Below are positions 19,849-28,959 of a DNA stretch of 64,000 nucleotides, piece after piece. Every line of letters starts with the position of its first letter. The first letter of the stretch is position 1. Source of the DNA: Thecamonas trahens ATCC 50062 (Eukaryota > Apusozoa > Apusomonadida > Apusomonadidae); NCBI RefSeq assembly GCF_000142905.1, contig NW_013657620.1, positions 86,207 through 150,206 of the forward strand, written 5' to 3'. The translations under genes were made by a program, and so were the position numbers. The notes beneath the pieces are model-generated. The model saw nothing but the letters and a program-made list of their open reading frames with translations, ran no database searches and was not told the DNA's origin.

Positions 19849-21393
19849 TTAGTCGTGGGCAGGCGGCGGCGGAGGCGGATCAGCAGCTGGCACAGCACCG
19901 GCTGTTGACAAAGTGGCAGCGGCTGGCGTGGCCGGAGCTGCCGCGGGCGGGGCTGGCGTGGCCGAGCTCTTCGCGGGTGGTACCGTGGCGGCGGCAGCGG
20001 CGGCAGCAGTGACGGTGGCCGGGTCAAAGGCCGACAGCGAGGAGAGCGACGAGACGGGAGGGGTGGCGGTGGGCGAGGCAAAGGCTGGGGACGGCAGGGA
20101 CGATGATGCCGGGCCTCCAGCGCTCGCAATCTTGGCCTTAGCCAATTGGCGGGCTTTGGCCTGTGCAAACAAGGCCTTCTGCCGGGCAATGTCCTCAGCC
20201 GTCGGCTCGTGCTTCTTCCGCTTGGTGTGTGTCAGCTTGGGCCGCTTCGCATCGCGGGCCTTGTGGGCGCCAAGCGCGTCGCGGCTCCGCTTCAGCACCT
20301 CTGTATTAGCAAATCCCAGATCCTCCATGGCCTTGAACACATGGTTTGGGTTAATCACCTTCTTGGTCGACCGCTCACAGACCTCGTGCGCCTCCGAGCC
20401 GACCAGATGCACAAACTCTGTCGCATCACCATCGCTTGTGAGTCTGCTACTCTATCTCTCCCCCCCTCCCCCCCCNNNNNNNNNNNNNNNNNNNNNNNNN
20501 NNNNNNNNNNNNNNNNNNNNNNNNNNNNNNNNNNNNNNNNNNNNNNNNNNNNNNNNNNNNNNNNNNNNNNNNNNNNNNNNNNNNNNNNNNNNNNNNNNNN
20601 NNNNNNNNNNNNNNNNNNNNNNNNNNNNNNNNNNNNNNNNNNNNNNNNNNNNNNNNNNNNNNNNNNNNNNNNNNNNNNNNNNNNNNNNNNNNNNNNNNNN
20701 NNNNNNNNNNNNNNNNNNNNNNNNNNNNNNNNNNNNNNNNNNNNNNNNNNNNNNNNNNNNNNNNNNNNNNNNNNNNNNNNNNNNNNNNNNNNNNNNNNNN
20801 NNNNNNNNNNNNNNNNNNNNNNNNNNNNNNNNTCCCCCCCCCTCCCCCTCTCCCTCGATCTCATACCCAGACAACACTCGTTCAGCAGCTCGCGCGCCTC
20901 CTTGTGGCACTTGATGTCGCCCAAGTCCATGCCCTCGAGCGTAGCGCGGATGACATTGTCGATGGTTCCTGCCACCCGAGTCACGACGAGCCGATATGGC
21001 CATCATACCAAGTATGGTGCCGAGAACCACAACCAGGTTACCGAGGACCATACCGAGGACCACGACCCACGACGCCAAGGATCACGATCATCGATGCCGA
21101 GGACAATGTCGCCGAGAATGATGACGCCGAGGACGACAAGAGGCCAAGCCCAAGGCCAAGCCCGAGCAACGATAGTACGATACCCACAACCATACCCGCC
21201 ATCCCATGCCCACCATTCAATGCCCACCACCCCGCCCCCCCATGCCCACCCCATCCCAGATCATCATCATGCCTATGTGAGTGCAGCCCCTCCCTCTCTC
21301 CCCTCCCCCCCCCCGTCCCACCCCTCCCCCCCCCTCCCTCACCCTCCCACGGCACACACACATACGCTGTGGTAGCTTGAGGTCCTCATTCAT
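19849..21393 (-). CDS. DR1: NC2-beta / Dr1, TBP-binding transcription repressor (three exons)
   Basis: Histone-fold protein that pairs with NC2-alpha (DRAP1) and clamps TBP on DNA. Exon 1 is a 28-base coding piece (21366-21393, MNEDLKLPQ). Exon 2 is 20867-20968 (TIDNVIRATLEG, KEARELLNECC). Exon 3 runs from about 20434 down to 19849 (EFVHLVGSEAHEVCERSTKK, INPNHVFKAMEDLGF). Exon 1 to 2 joins in frame and aligns without gaps to human DR1 (LPQRTIDNVIRATL). Exon 2 to 3 is off by one base with the obvious sites and may involve sequence hidden in the gap 20476-20832. After the histone fold there is a Lys/Arg-rich helix (RQKALFAQAKARQ, as in human DR1) and an Ala/Pro-rich tail. Confidence 0.88.
20476..20832. 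other. Assembly gap (357 N) flanked by poly-C
   Basis: Ns are bordered on both sides by C-rich runs (20461-20475 and from 20834). It falls in the second intron of the NC2-beta gene, so no exon of that gene is clearly lost, although a small one could be. Confidence 0.95.
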
Positions 21394-21696
21394 GGCTGCA
21401 GTTCCCCGTCCCTCCCTCTGCAAGTCGACGTGTCGTGTGTCCCTCTTCTAGTGTCTCGCTCCTTGGCTCCCGCTGTCCAACGCCTGCTCTCCATGTTGGC
21501 AATGTCCTCGTCTCGTCACGTCACCATCAGCAAAGGCATGCTGGGCTACCTCCTCTCCCCCTCCCCACATACACCACCAACGGAACTCGACTGAGTTAAT
21601 GCTGGGCCAGCTACGTATGTGACACTGTATTAGTGGCTTTGATCACAATGGCCGTGGCCACTACGGGCTGGCGTCGGTTGTCCAGCCATGTATGGC
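21394..21696. other. Spacer between NC2-beta and the Cys-rich protein gene
   Basis: The 303 bases upstream of the NC2-beta start and downstream of the Cys-rich gene (both minus strand) should hold the NC2-beta promoter. I see no repeat or RNA gene in it. Confidence 0.4.
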
Positions 21697-22560
21697 TTAG
21701 TCGGTCTTGAGAGCGACAGAGCCGCGGTAGCCAAGATAGATGGCGGCGGCAAGGGCGACAAAGGTGCATGCAGAGAAAAAGGCGACAACAATGAGGATCT
21801 GGGCGAGCGCGTTCTGGTTGACGCCCATGATCGACGACTCGGCCGCGCCAGCCCGCCAGGTGCCCCAGAAGCCACCGCGGCCCGAGGCCTCGAGGGTGTA
21901 GCACTTGCGGTTGCCGTTGGGCGAAACGGTGCCCACGGCGCACTCGTAGCACGTCTTGTCGATGCAGGATCCCTCCCACTCGATCGTTGCCGCCGAGTTG
22001 TCCGGGTTCCACGACGAGACCGCGCCACAGAACAGCTGGTCGTTGGTGCCGAGGGCGACGTTGGCACTGGTCACGCTCGCCGAGCAACGGTTGTACAGCG
22101 GATCCTTCTTGGGCGCACACTGGCCACGGAGGAAGCTCTCACCTTGGATGTCCAGGTCGATGGCCTGGACGCAGAACTCCTCCTTCTCGCAGTCGTCCGA
22201 GTCCTTGCACTGCACACACCGCAGCTGGCTAGCGGACACTGTCCGGCAGTACACATTGTGCTTGTTGAGCGCACAGTCATTATCCCGCGCGCAAGCCACT
22301 ATCCGTAGCACCCCACCATCCCCACCATCCCCATCGGTTCCCCTCATTCCGCCAGGTGAGTCGCTAGCCACAGCGGAACAAAGGCGGTTGATCGGTCTGC
22401 CGCTGCCTTGATCGGCACGGCCTTCTTCTAAAGCTGCACCCCCGCCCGCTGCTGACCATTACGTACCGCCCCAGTCGAGCTTTCGCCCTTGGACTGCCAC
22501 CATGACCATAGCCAAAGCCAGCATACTCAGCCACATCCACACACCTGCTCTCAGCACCAT
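21697..22560 (-). CDS. Cys-rich type I membrane protein of unknown function (two exons)
   Basis: Exons are 22467-22560 and 21697-22298, joining in phase 1 (donor GTACGT, acceptor GGATAG) for 231 residues. Exon 1 encodes a signal peptide (WLSMLALAMVMVAVQG). The ectodomain carries about 12 cysteines in short pairs (CVQCKDSDDCEKEEFC, CIDKTCYECAV). Near the C-terminus is one membrane span (ILIVVAFFSACTFVALAAAI) and a very short cytosolic tail (RGSVALKTD). The pattern suggests a disulfide-rich surface protein. I cannot name the family. The phase match and the complementary signal peptide and span make the two-exon model convincing. Confidence 0.78.
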
Positions 22561-22738
22561 AGCTCTTCCTCGTTTCGGCTGCGAGTGCGTTGTTCCGCCA
22601 CTCGCGCTCGCCCGCACAACCGCCGGCACCCGCCAACTTGAAGCCTTTTTCCTGCACTCTCCCCACCACGGACGTTTGATCGATCGCCAGCTCAACGGCC
22701 GACTCGACGACCTTGCCACGCCGCGGGATATAGCGGCC

Positions 22739-24910
22739 ATGCCGCGACGGAACGTAGTAGCCGTGAGCAAGGGCGACCTTGCGCTTGTTGACGACCTCCT
22801 CGACTATCTCCATCGTGGTCTTCCTCCTGCTGACGGCGAGTCGCTCTCTGCCGAGGCTGCTCTGGTCATGGCCATGGCTCTCGGCGTGCCCGAGTCGTCC
22901 GTCGCCCGAACCGCGCGCAGCATGCACCGCGCCGGCCTTCTCCGCCTTCGCAAGTCGCTCCTTAGTCTGGTTGCCTCGGGCGGCCGGCCGCGCATCGATC
23001 CGATCGTTGCAAAGGTCCATGCTGTGGTATCGGTTGCCGACAATGGTGTTGGCGTTGATGGCGACGATGACGATGACGGTGACGGTGATGGGGTTGGCCA
23101 TGATGGGTGCGATGGCTTGGACGCATCAGACTCGGATGCAGAAGGCGATGGTGCTCAGAGTACCGAGGACGGGGGGACAGACTCGGATGCAGAAGGCGAT
23201 GAGGATCAGAGTGCCGAGGACAGAAGAGCAGACTCGGACACAGACCTGGGCACGGGCGGCTCGCCGTCCAGCCCGAGTTGCCCCGATGACGAGGACGACA
23301 AAGTGATGGTGATCGAGGCACTAGGGGACGACGCGCCCGATGCGTTCACCCCGCTGCTGGAGCGGTTTGTCAAGGTTATGATGTGGAAGGAGGCATGGGC
23401 TGGTGATGCCGTGTTGGACACGCCGCCACTGGAGAGCTTCGCCCCGCTGGTGGCCAAAGATCTGTTCCTCCCGCCTGATCAAGTCAAGCGACTGTTGCTT
23501 TGGACGGGCCTCCCGCAGTCAGACGCCGAGCTCTTTGCCGCCCGCTTCGCCAAGCAGCCGCTCGCCAAGCTGGCCACTGCGCTCCGCCGCCGCCTCTCCA
23601 CCGACTGGGATCAGCTGTTGGGTGCGTTCAACACACACCTTGAGCGTTTTGAGGAGCGACAGCGGCTCAAGTTTAACCTTGCCCAGGCCAAGGCCAGGCC
23701 CGAGGCCGAGGCCGAGACCGAGGCCGAGACCGAGACCGAGACCGAGGCCGAGGCCGCCAGCGTCGCCACTGAGGCCGACACTGAGGCCGACACTGGGAGT
23801 CCGCGCAGGGTCCACTTTGCCAACACTGTCCAAGTGACCGAGTACCAGCCTGGCGAGCGGATGCTTCCTCAAAGCCGGCGACGGCGGCGGCAGCGCGGCG
23901 GCTCGCCCGAGCCGTCGTCGGTCTCATCACAGCGTGTTGTGCGAGGCGCGGCGGAAGCAGAAGCCACTTTGGATGCCAACCCGCGTGCGAGCGGGCGGCT
24001 CGAGAGCCTACTTCGTCTACCGCCTGCCAAACGAGCCGAAGTACTGCTCTTTGGCTCGTCCGGTGCCCAGGCGCTGAATGGGGTGCAGGCGCGGGCGCTG
24101 GCCAAGTCGCTCGGCGATGCTGATGCCGGCATCGCCGCCCAGGACTTGCTTGGACTCGACGGCAAACAAGTTCGGGTGCTTCTCGCGACGTGTGCTGTGC
24201 AGGCCGGTGCTGACGCCGACGATTGGGTCGAGCGGCTCGACGCTGCGCTGTGGAACGGGGCCTCGGACGCGCTGTTTGAGACGCTGGCGCCCGGCAGCGG
24301 ACTCGGTACCTCAGCCGACGACCTTGTGGAGAGCTTTTCGCGAACCAGCCTCCACACTGGCTTTCTCACTTCCAGCTTTTACCCGCCTCGGATCTCGATC
24401 TCAGAAACGCCACCGTCGCTGCCGCGCAACGAGCCGCTGGCGTCGCGGTACGCCTCCCTGCAGCTCTCGCCGTCGCCGAGGCAAGAGTCGCCTCCTGCGG
24501 TGCCTATGGCCCACCCTGTGGTGGCACCGCCGGATCCAGCGCCGACTACAGTCAACGTCAACATCAACCTCGGTCCGGCGGCAAGCTCGGGAAACTCGGC
24601 GGCGTCCTACCCTGTTGTCGATGTTTCGTCGACGGCTGGGGCCGACCCGTCGCCTGGCCGTCCAGGCCTCAAAACGCGGCCGCGGATGGTGCCGTCTGTG
24701 GAGCTTCCAGAGCTGCATCGCGGTGCAGCCAGAAGCGGGGCAGGCAGTCCACTTCGGCCACGGACCGAGGCACTGCCGGCGTACATGCCGCGGGTGCCTG
24801 CCGCGGTCGCGGCAGGGTACATCCGGCGAGTGCCCGAGGTGCATCAGGATGCGACGGTGGACCGCGCGCTGGCCATTGCGCTGCGGATCTGCGGGCGGGG
24901 ACAGCGGTAA
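22739..24910 (+). CDS. Unknown disordered protein with a PP1-docking-type motif
   Basis: Not recognised. I start it at the ATG at 22739 (MPRRNVVAVSKGDL), because the earlier in-frame ATG at 22502 would overlap the antisense signal-peptide exon of the neighbour. The 723-residue protein has an N-terminal helical domain (about 10-75) and an acidic Asp/Gly/Ser region (about 100-180). A second helical region (about 200-310) is followed by Glu-Ala-Glu-Thr repeats, the motif RRVHFANTVQVTEY, a third helical stretch (about 420-530) and a Pro/Ser-rich tail. RVHF followed by an acidic or hydrophobic context fits the RVxF motif by which many proteins dock on protein phosphatase 1; that is inference. The Glu-Thr run comes from a 6-bp DNA repeat. 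Confidence 0.72.
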   Translation: MPRRNVVAVSKGDLALVDDLLDYLHRGLPPADGESLSAEAALVMAMALGVPESSVARTARSMHRAGLLRLRKSLLSLVASGGRPRIDPIVAKVHAVVSVADNGVGVDGDDDDDGDGDGVGHDGCDGLDASDSDAEGDGAQSTEDGGTDSDAEGDEDQSAEDRRADSDTDLGTGGSPSSPSCPDDEDDKVMVIEALGDDAPDAFTPLLERFVKVMMWKEAWAGDAVLDTPPLESFAPLVAKDLFLPPDQVKRLLLWTGLPQSDAELFAARFAKQPLAKLATALRRRLSTDWDQLLGAFNTHLERFEERQRLKFNLAQAKARPEAEAETEAETETETEAEAASVATEADTEADTGSPRRVHFANTVQVTEYQPGERMLPQSRRRRRQRGGSPEPSSVSSQRVVRGAAEAEATLDANPRASGRLESLLRLPPAKRAEVLLFGSSGAQALNGVQARALAKSLGDADAGIAAQDLLGLDGKQVRVLLATCAVQAGADADDWVERLDAALWNGASDALFETLAPGSGLGTSADDLVESFSRTSLHTGFLTSSFYPPRISISETPPSLPRNEPLASRYASLQLSPSPRQESPPAVPMAHPVVAPPDPAPTTVNVNINLGPAASSGNSAASYPVVDVSSTAGADPSPGRPGLKTRPRMVPSVELPELHRGAARSGAGSPLRPRTEALPAYMPRVPAAVAAGYIRRVPEVHQDATVDRALAIALRICGRGQR

Positions 24911-24935
24911 AGAGAAAGGCTTCGTTTACAAGCGA

Positions 24936-26519
24936 CTACATGTACGTCTGCGCGTTCCACTGGTTTGTCTGGGTGACGGCCTTGGCGCGGTACTCGCGGG
25001 CGCGTTGGTGCTTGTTGACGTAGGCCTTGTTGTACGACGAGACCAGGGCGTCGTGGTCGGTCTTCTGGCCGATGATCATGTCGGGGATGGACGACGGCTT
25101 GTGGTGGTACGAGTTGAGCGGAAGCGGTGGGTTGGAGCGGCGGGTGTCGTCGTTGGCGTACGAGAGCTGGTAGGTGGTATCGAGCAGGTGGGCTGACGGC
25201 CCGTCGACGCGGCCGTAGCCCTCGGAGGCAAGCGAGGTGCCGCGGCGGGCGTCGATGGTGGGCTTGGTGTAAGTGGCACCGCCAGTGGCCGATTCTGCAG
25301 CAGCGCGGATGGCGGCGGCGTCGGCCTCCGAGTCGAGGCGGGCGGCATTAGCGCGGCGGGTGGCGTCAGCGGCGAGGCGGTCGGCCTTGAGCTTCGGGCG
25401 CTCGCGGCCGACCGAGGCGTTGACCAACGAGCGCGACGACTCGTAGGCATGGCGCGAGACCGCCATTTTGGAGCGCTCGCCCGAGGCAAAGGTCCGCCAG
25501 TCGTGGCCGGCCGCCGTCGTGGTCCGCTTCAGAAAGTCGGTGAATCGCCGCATGACGTCCTTGAACGAGTCCTGCGACCGCTCTGAGAGCGCGGCGTACC
25601 ACTCGGCGACGTCGGCCACAAGCGAGGCGCGGAGGACGTCGCCGGCGTAAAAGTGGACAATCTCCTCGGGCGGAAGCGTGTCCGAGGCGGCAACAACGGC
25701 AGCGCGCGGGAGTGAGAGCGTCTCCTGGTAGACCGAGGTGTAGTTGGTGGCCCTGAAGAACTCGGCTTCATCAGCCCGCTCCAGCGTGGCGGCAAACGGC
25801 GCCGCCTGGTCCGCGCCCCAATCGAGCTTGCGATCGCGGTGGACCTTGGACGCCATACCGCGGGCCGACCAGTCGTGGAAGTCCCTCTGGTAGAGCGAGA
25901 CGAGGCCGATCGATTCATCGCCGGCTTGATCCGTGCCGGGCGTCTTTCCACCGGCGCCGGTGCCACCACCGCTTTCCCCATCGAGATGCGAGGCGGCACG
26001 AAGCGCGGCGAGTTCAGCTCGACCAGCGCGCTCGGCCTGCTGCGATGCAAGCGAGGACTGCGGCGGGGCGAGAGTGGCGGTCTTGGCAGCGATGCGGGCA
26101 GGCGTGGCAGCCATGTTGGACTCGATGGAAGCGTTGTAGCCACAGTCATCGAGCGAGCACTCTGAGCCATACTCATGGCGCGAAGCAGACGATGTGTAGG
26201 CCTTGATGGCATTGAAGACGTCGAGGAACTCGCTCCGATCAGGCCCCATGGCCGTCTCCAGGTAGCGGTCGATGTGCGGTGCTGCCCAGTCGGTGGTCAG
26301 CGCCGCGAACCGGGCGTTGGCCTCGGGCACCGCAAGCCCATTGTGCTCACGCGTCCGCCTCAGAATCATGTCTGTCAGTGGTGGGTCTGGGTCTGGCTGC
26401 GGGTCTGGGTGTGGTTGGTCGTCGAGTGGGAGAGGTGCTGTGGCGTGGGCGTGGGCGTGGGCGTGGGCGTGGGCGTGTGGCTGGTGCTGACCCGCTGCCG
26501 TTCCGTTGGCGGCTGCCAT
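24936..26519 (-). CDS. Unknown 527-residue protein with His-Ala repeat leader
   Basis: The ATG at 26519 opens with a low-complexity leader (HAHAHAHAHAHA, then Pro/Asp-rich) made by a GTGGGC hexanucleotide repeat. From about residue 50 the protein looks folded and helical: LRRTREHNGLAVPEANARF, SQDSFKDVMRRFTDFLKR. The C-terminal part has Tyr/Asn/Pro-rich short motifs (TTYQLSYANDDTRRSNPPLP). Such motifs recall axonemal microtubule-associated proteins, but I cannot name a family. It converges with the preceding gene, with 25 bases between stops. Confidence 0.7.
   Translation of the reverse strand: MAAANGTAAGQHQPHAHAHAHAHAHATAPLPLDDQPHPDPQPDPDPPLTDMILRRTREHNGLAVPEANARFAALTTDWAAPHIDRYLETAMGPDRSEFLDVFNAIKAYTSSASRHEYGSECSLDDCGYNASIESNMAATPARIAAKTATLAPPQSSLASQQAERAGRAELAALRAASHLDGESGGGTGAGGKTPGTDQAGDESIGLVSLYQRDFHDWSARGMASKVHRDRKLDWGADQAAPFAATLERADEAEFFRATNYTSVYQETLSLPRAAVVAASDTLPPEEIVHFYAGDVLRASLVADVAEWYAALSERSQDSFKDVMRRFTDFLKRTTTAAGHDWRTFASGERSKMAVSRHAYESSRSLVNASVGRERPKLKADRLAADATRRANAARLDSEADAAAIRAAAESATGGATYTKPTIDARRGTSLASEGYGRVDGPSAHLLDTTYQLSYANDDTRRSNPPLPLNSYHHKPSSIPDMIIGQKTDHDALVSSYNKAYVNKHQRAREYRAKAVTQTNQWNAQTYM
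26442..26474. repeat. GTGGGC hexanucleotide repeat in coding sequence
   Basis: About five to six copies encode alternating His-Ala on the minus strand, at the N-terminus of the 527-residue protein. Confidence 0.85.
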
Positions 26520-27136
26520 CCATTCGGTTGGCTGTTGGCCGTTGGTGGTGGTGGGAAGGGGGGGGGGGTGGGAATGGCATCAAAATTTTGTGACTGCCGG
26601 AATGAGCCAAGCAGAGTGGTCCTACGAGAAATGACAGGCTTTGTTTGCCGGTGACACAGTCCAGGGAGGCAAACAAGTATACCAAGTAGGGGCAAACAAG
26701 TATACCAAGTAGGGGCAAACAAGAATACCAAGTAGAGGCAAACAAGTATACCAAGTAGAGGCAAACAAGTAGTCCAAGGATACAAAGTATACATGTTTGC
26801 CGGGCTCTTCCTGCTCTCAAACTGAGGTACTCTGCTGCATCCGGATGACCTCAACGCCTCGTACCACTGTATGCTATGTCGTACAGTTCTTGACATAGCT
26901 TTTGTCAAACAGAGTATGTGCATCCATGATGTTTCTGTGTTGTGTTGGTGCGTGGACACCTCAATCCGGAAGAAAAGAGCTCAGGGAGTCGCAGGGCATC
27001 GTTCCGGAACGGCAAACGACCACAAAACACAGGCCGTTAGACCGAGAGTGAGGGTAAGGCGAAGGTAGACTTGAGTTTCAGCTCTCCCTACCTCCCTCCC
27101 TCCCTCTCTCTCTCTCGACTTCTCACTACAGTCACG
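26520..27136. promoter_or_regulatory. Divergent intergenic region with a 23-bp minisatellite
   Basis: The 617 bases between divergent genes hold a short G run (about 26560-26567), the tandem repeat at 26666-26780, otherwise plain sequence, and a pyrimidine-rich leader (CCTCCCTCCCTCCCTCTC) right before the start of the GPI-type protein. No gene seen. Confidence 0.5.
26666..26780. repeat. 23-bp tandem repeat, five copies
   Basis: Units of GGGG/GAGG followed by CAAACAAGTATACCAAGTA. The first four are nearly identical and the fifth is degenerate. They are A-rich, unlike the GC-rich surroundings, and are directly adjacent with no spacers, so this is not a CRISPR array. Confidence 0.92.
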
Positions 27137-27901
27137 ATGCAGTTTGTGCTTGTCTGCCTCGTTCTCGCTATGCTCACTGCCTCGTCGCTCGGCGCGAACG
27201 TCACGCTCTGCTACTACTCTCAAAATGGACCGGCGTCAGTCGACGCAACGCTGACATCGACGACGACGTCTGCGGTGGTGAACCCGGGCAATCTGGCCAA
27301 GAACAAGTGTCTTGTGATTGTGAGCTCCGTCTCTGGAAGCTACAACGTCTCGATTAGCAGCAGCGGCTCGGAGCTGACGTCGAAGGTCGTGTCGCTCAGC
27401 AGCGACACGCGGATCTTTGTCTCGCCGTCGGGCACGCCGGACTCGGCCAGCGTCGAGATCACGACCCAAGGAATTGCAAACATCGCTAACACCGACACCC
27501 AAGTCTACACGTCCAACTTTGGCACCGTCTCTCCCATCAACGTTGAATTTGGCACAGCGAACCTCACCCCGGTCAACTTTGGCGTGACTGGGACGGCCAT
27601 CATGCGGCAGAACCCGAGCGTCAACAAGTTCACACTCAAGTACTCGGCCAGGAGTCAGGTCCTCGGTACCATCGGCTACTCGGGCTCGGCTAGGGTCGAC
27701 CTGCTCGGTAAGCCTGTCTTTGTGGCTTTTGTTGCTGACGCCTCGGGCTCGACAACGATGCACGTCACGTCTGCGACCGGTGTCGAGATGTCGAGCGGCA
27801 ACGCGGCGACGACGTCGTCGACGTCAGGTGCGATCAGCGCGGCACCGGCGTGGGCTGCGGCGGTGACAATGGCGGGTGCTGTACTTGCGGCGCTCCTCTA
27901 G
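27137..27901 (+). CDS. Secreted, probably GPI-anchored surface protein of unknown function
   Basis: The 254-residue protein starts at ATG 27137 with a clear signal peptide (FVLVCLVLAMLTASSLGA). A Ser/Thr/Val-rich, beta-strand-like body follows, with several NxS/T sequons. It ends in a Ser/Thr-rich spacer and a C-terminal hydrophobic tail (AAPAWAAAVTMAGAVLAALL) with no charged residues after it, the usual GPI-attachment layout. Only two cysteines follow the signal peptide. The earlier in-frame TTG at 27071 is ignored. No family recognised. Confidence 0.8.
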   Translation: MQFVLVCLVLAMLTASSLGANVTLCYYSQNGPASVDATLTSTTTSAVVNPGNLAKNKCLVIVSSVSGSYNVSISSSGSELTSKVVSLSSDTRIFVSPSGTPDSASVEITTQGIANIANTDTQVYTSNFGTVSPINVEFGTANLTPVNFGVTGTAIMRQNPSVNKFTLKYSARSQVLGTIGYSGSARVDLLGKPVFVAFVADASGSTTMHVTSATGVEMSSGNAATTSSTSGAISAAPAWAAAVTMAGAVLAALL

Positions 27902-27984
27902 CGATGACGGCACCAGCACTTGCTAACTAAACAAGTCAGTTTTCACTTTGTACAGTCTAGTATGTGCAGGGAGCTCGAGAAGCC

Positions 27985-28959
27985 TTAAATCGGCGGCGGC
28001 GGGCCCGACGACGAGGCCGAGCCTGGCGGAGAAGAGTAGCCGCTCGAGCCCGACTCGCCGTCGTCCGATGACGGCGGCGGGCCACCCGATGACGACGAAA
28101 AAGACTCGTCGCGGCGGCGGAGCCGGGCAGGCGGCGCGCGACGCGGCGGCGGCGGAGCAGGCTTGGTCTCGGCCTCGTCAACGTACGACGACGACGACGC
28201 GGCGTCAAAGTTCATGTACGCGGCACCCGAGACGGCAATTTGGGCCTCGGTCTCGCGGGCCAGCGGAGTCATCTCGACATCGCCGTCGTCGCTCTCGAAC
28301 CGCTGCGGCGGCGGGCCCTTGGGCGCGGCCACGCCACCGGAGCCTGTCACAACGCCGCCAGCGGGCGTTGCGCCGAGCGTCACGTGCTCGTCCATGTCGA
28401 CCAGCTCGTCACGATGCTTGGCGGCCGGCTCGTCATAGTGCACGTCGTAGATAAAGCCAGCGTCAGTGAGCTTCTTGTTGCGGCGCTTCTCCATCTCGAC
28501 CTGTGCACGGAACTGGCGCATGACGCGCCAGGCCTCGTCCTGCCTGCGATGGGCACGACCGGCTGCCTTGTCCCTGCGGCCCTTAAAGGTACGGAAGATA
28601 CGCCAGAGAACAAGGACAGCGAGGAAGAGGGCCAGACCGACGTAGCCGTGGGTAAAGCCGCCCTTGTCCGAGTCCTTGCGCTCAAAGAACGACTCTTGCG
28701 GCACCTCGCCCGAGGGGCAGTAGCCAGTGTAGATGACCTGACCACGGGAGCAGGCAATGGTTCCATCGGGATTGAGCTCAGAGCACTTGCTCTCCACCTC
28801 GCACCAGCCACAGCTCGCCTGCTGCTCCAGCAGACACGCACCACACTCGTTGTGGATGATACACTGCTCCGAGGTCTCTAGGGCCACTGCGTAGTTGCAC
28901 ACGCTCGCAATGATCACTACACTCACCCACAAAGTTATAAACCACATGAGTAAAGACAT
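27985..28959 (-). CDS. PSI-domain single-span membrane protein (PTTG1IP-like layout)
   Basis: The 324-residue protein starts at ATG 28959, right before a signal peptide (MWFITLWVSVVIIASVCNY). A compact plexin-semaphorin-integrin (PSI) type cysteine module follows at about residues 33-75 (HNECGACLLEQQ, CGWCEVESKC). Then comes one membrane span at about 98-118 (GLALFLAVLVLWRIF), a basic helical juxtamembrane stretch (RRQDEAWRVMRQFRAQVEME) and a Pro/Ser-rich tail. The order of signal, PSI, span and charged helix matches PTTG1IP and related proteins. Function is unknown. Confidence 0.75.
   Translation of the reverse strand: MSLLMWFITLWVSVVIIASVCNYAVALETSEQCIIHNECGACLLEQQASCGWCEVESKCSELNPDGTIACSRGQVIYTGYCPSGEVPQESFFERKDSDKGGFTHGYVGLALFLAVLVLWRIFRTFKGRRDKAAGRAHRRQDEAWRVMRQFRAQVEMEKRRNKKLTDAGFIYDVHYDEPAAKHRDELVDMDEHVTLGATPAGGVVTGSGGVAAPKGPPPQRFESDDGDVEMTPLARETEAQIAVSGAAYMNFDAASSSSYVDEAETKPAPPPPRRAPPARLRRRDESFSSSSGGPPPSSDDGESGSSGYSSPPGSASSSGPPPPI

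Noticed and set aside
23519-23872. Antisense Gly-Leu repeat protein opposite the Glu-Ala-Glu-Thr run
   Set aside because: A by-product of a GAGGCC/GAGACC hexanucleotide repeat; the plus-strand gene extends far on both sides.
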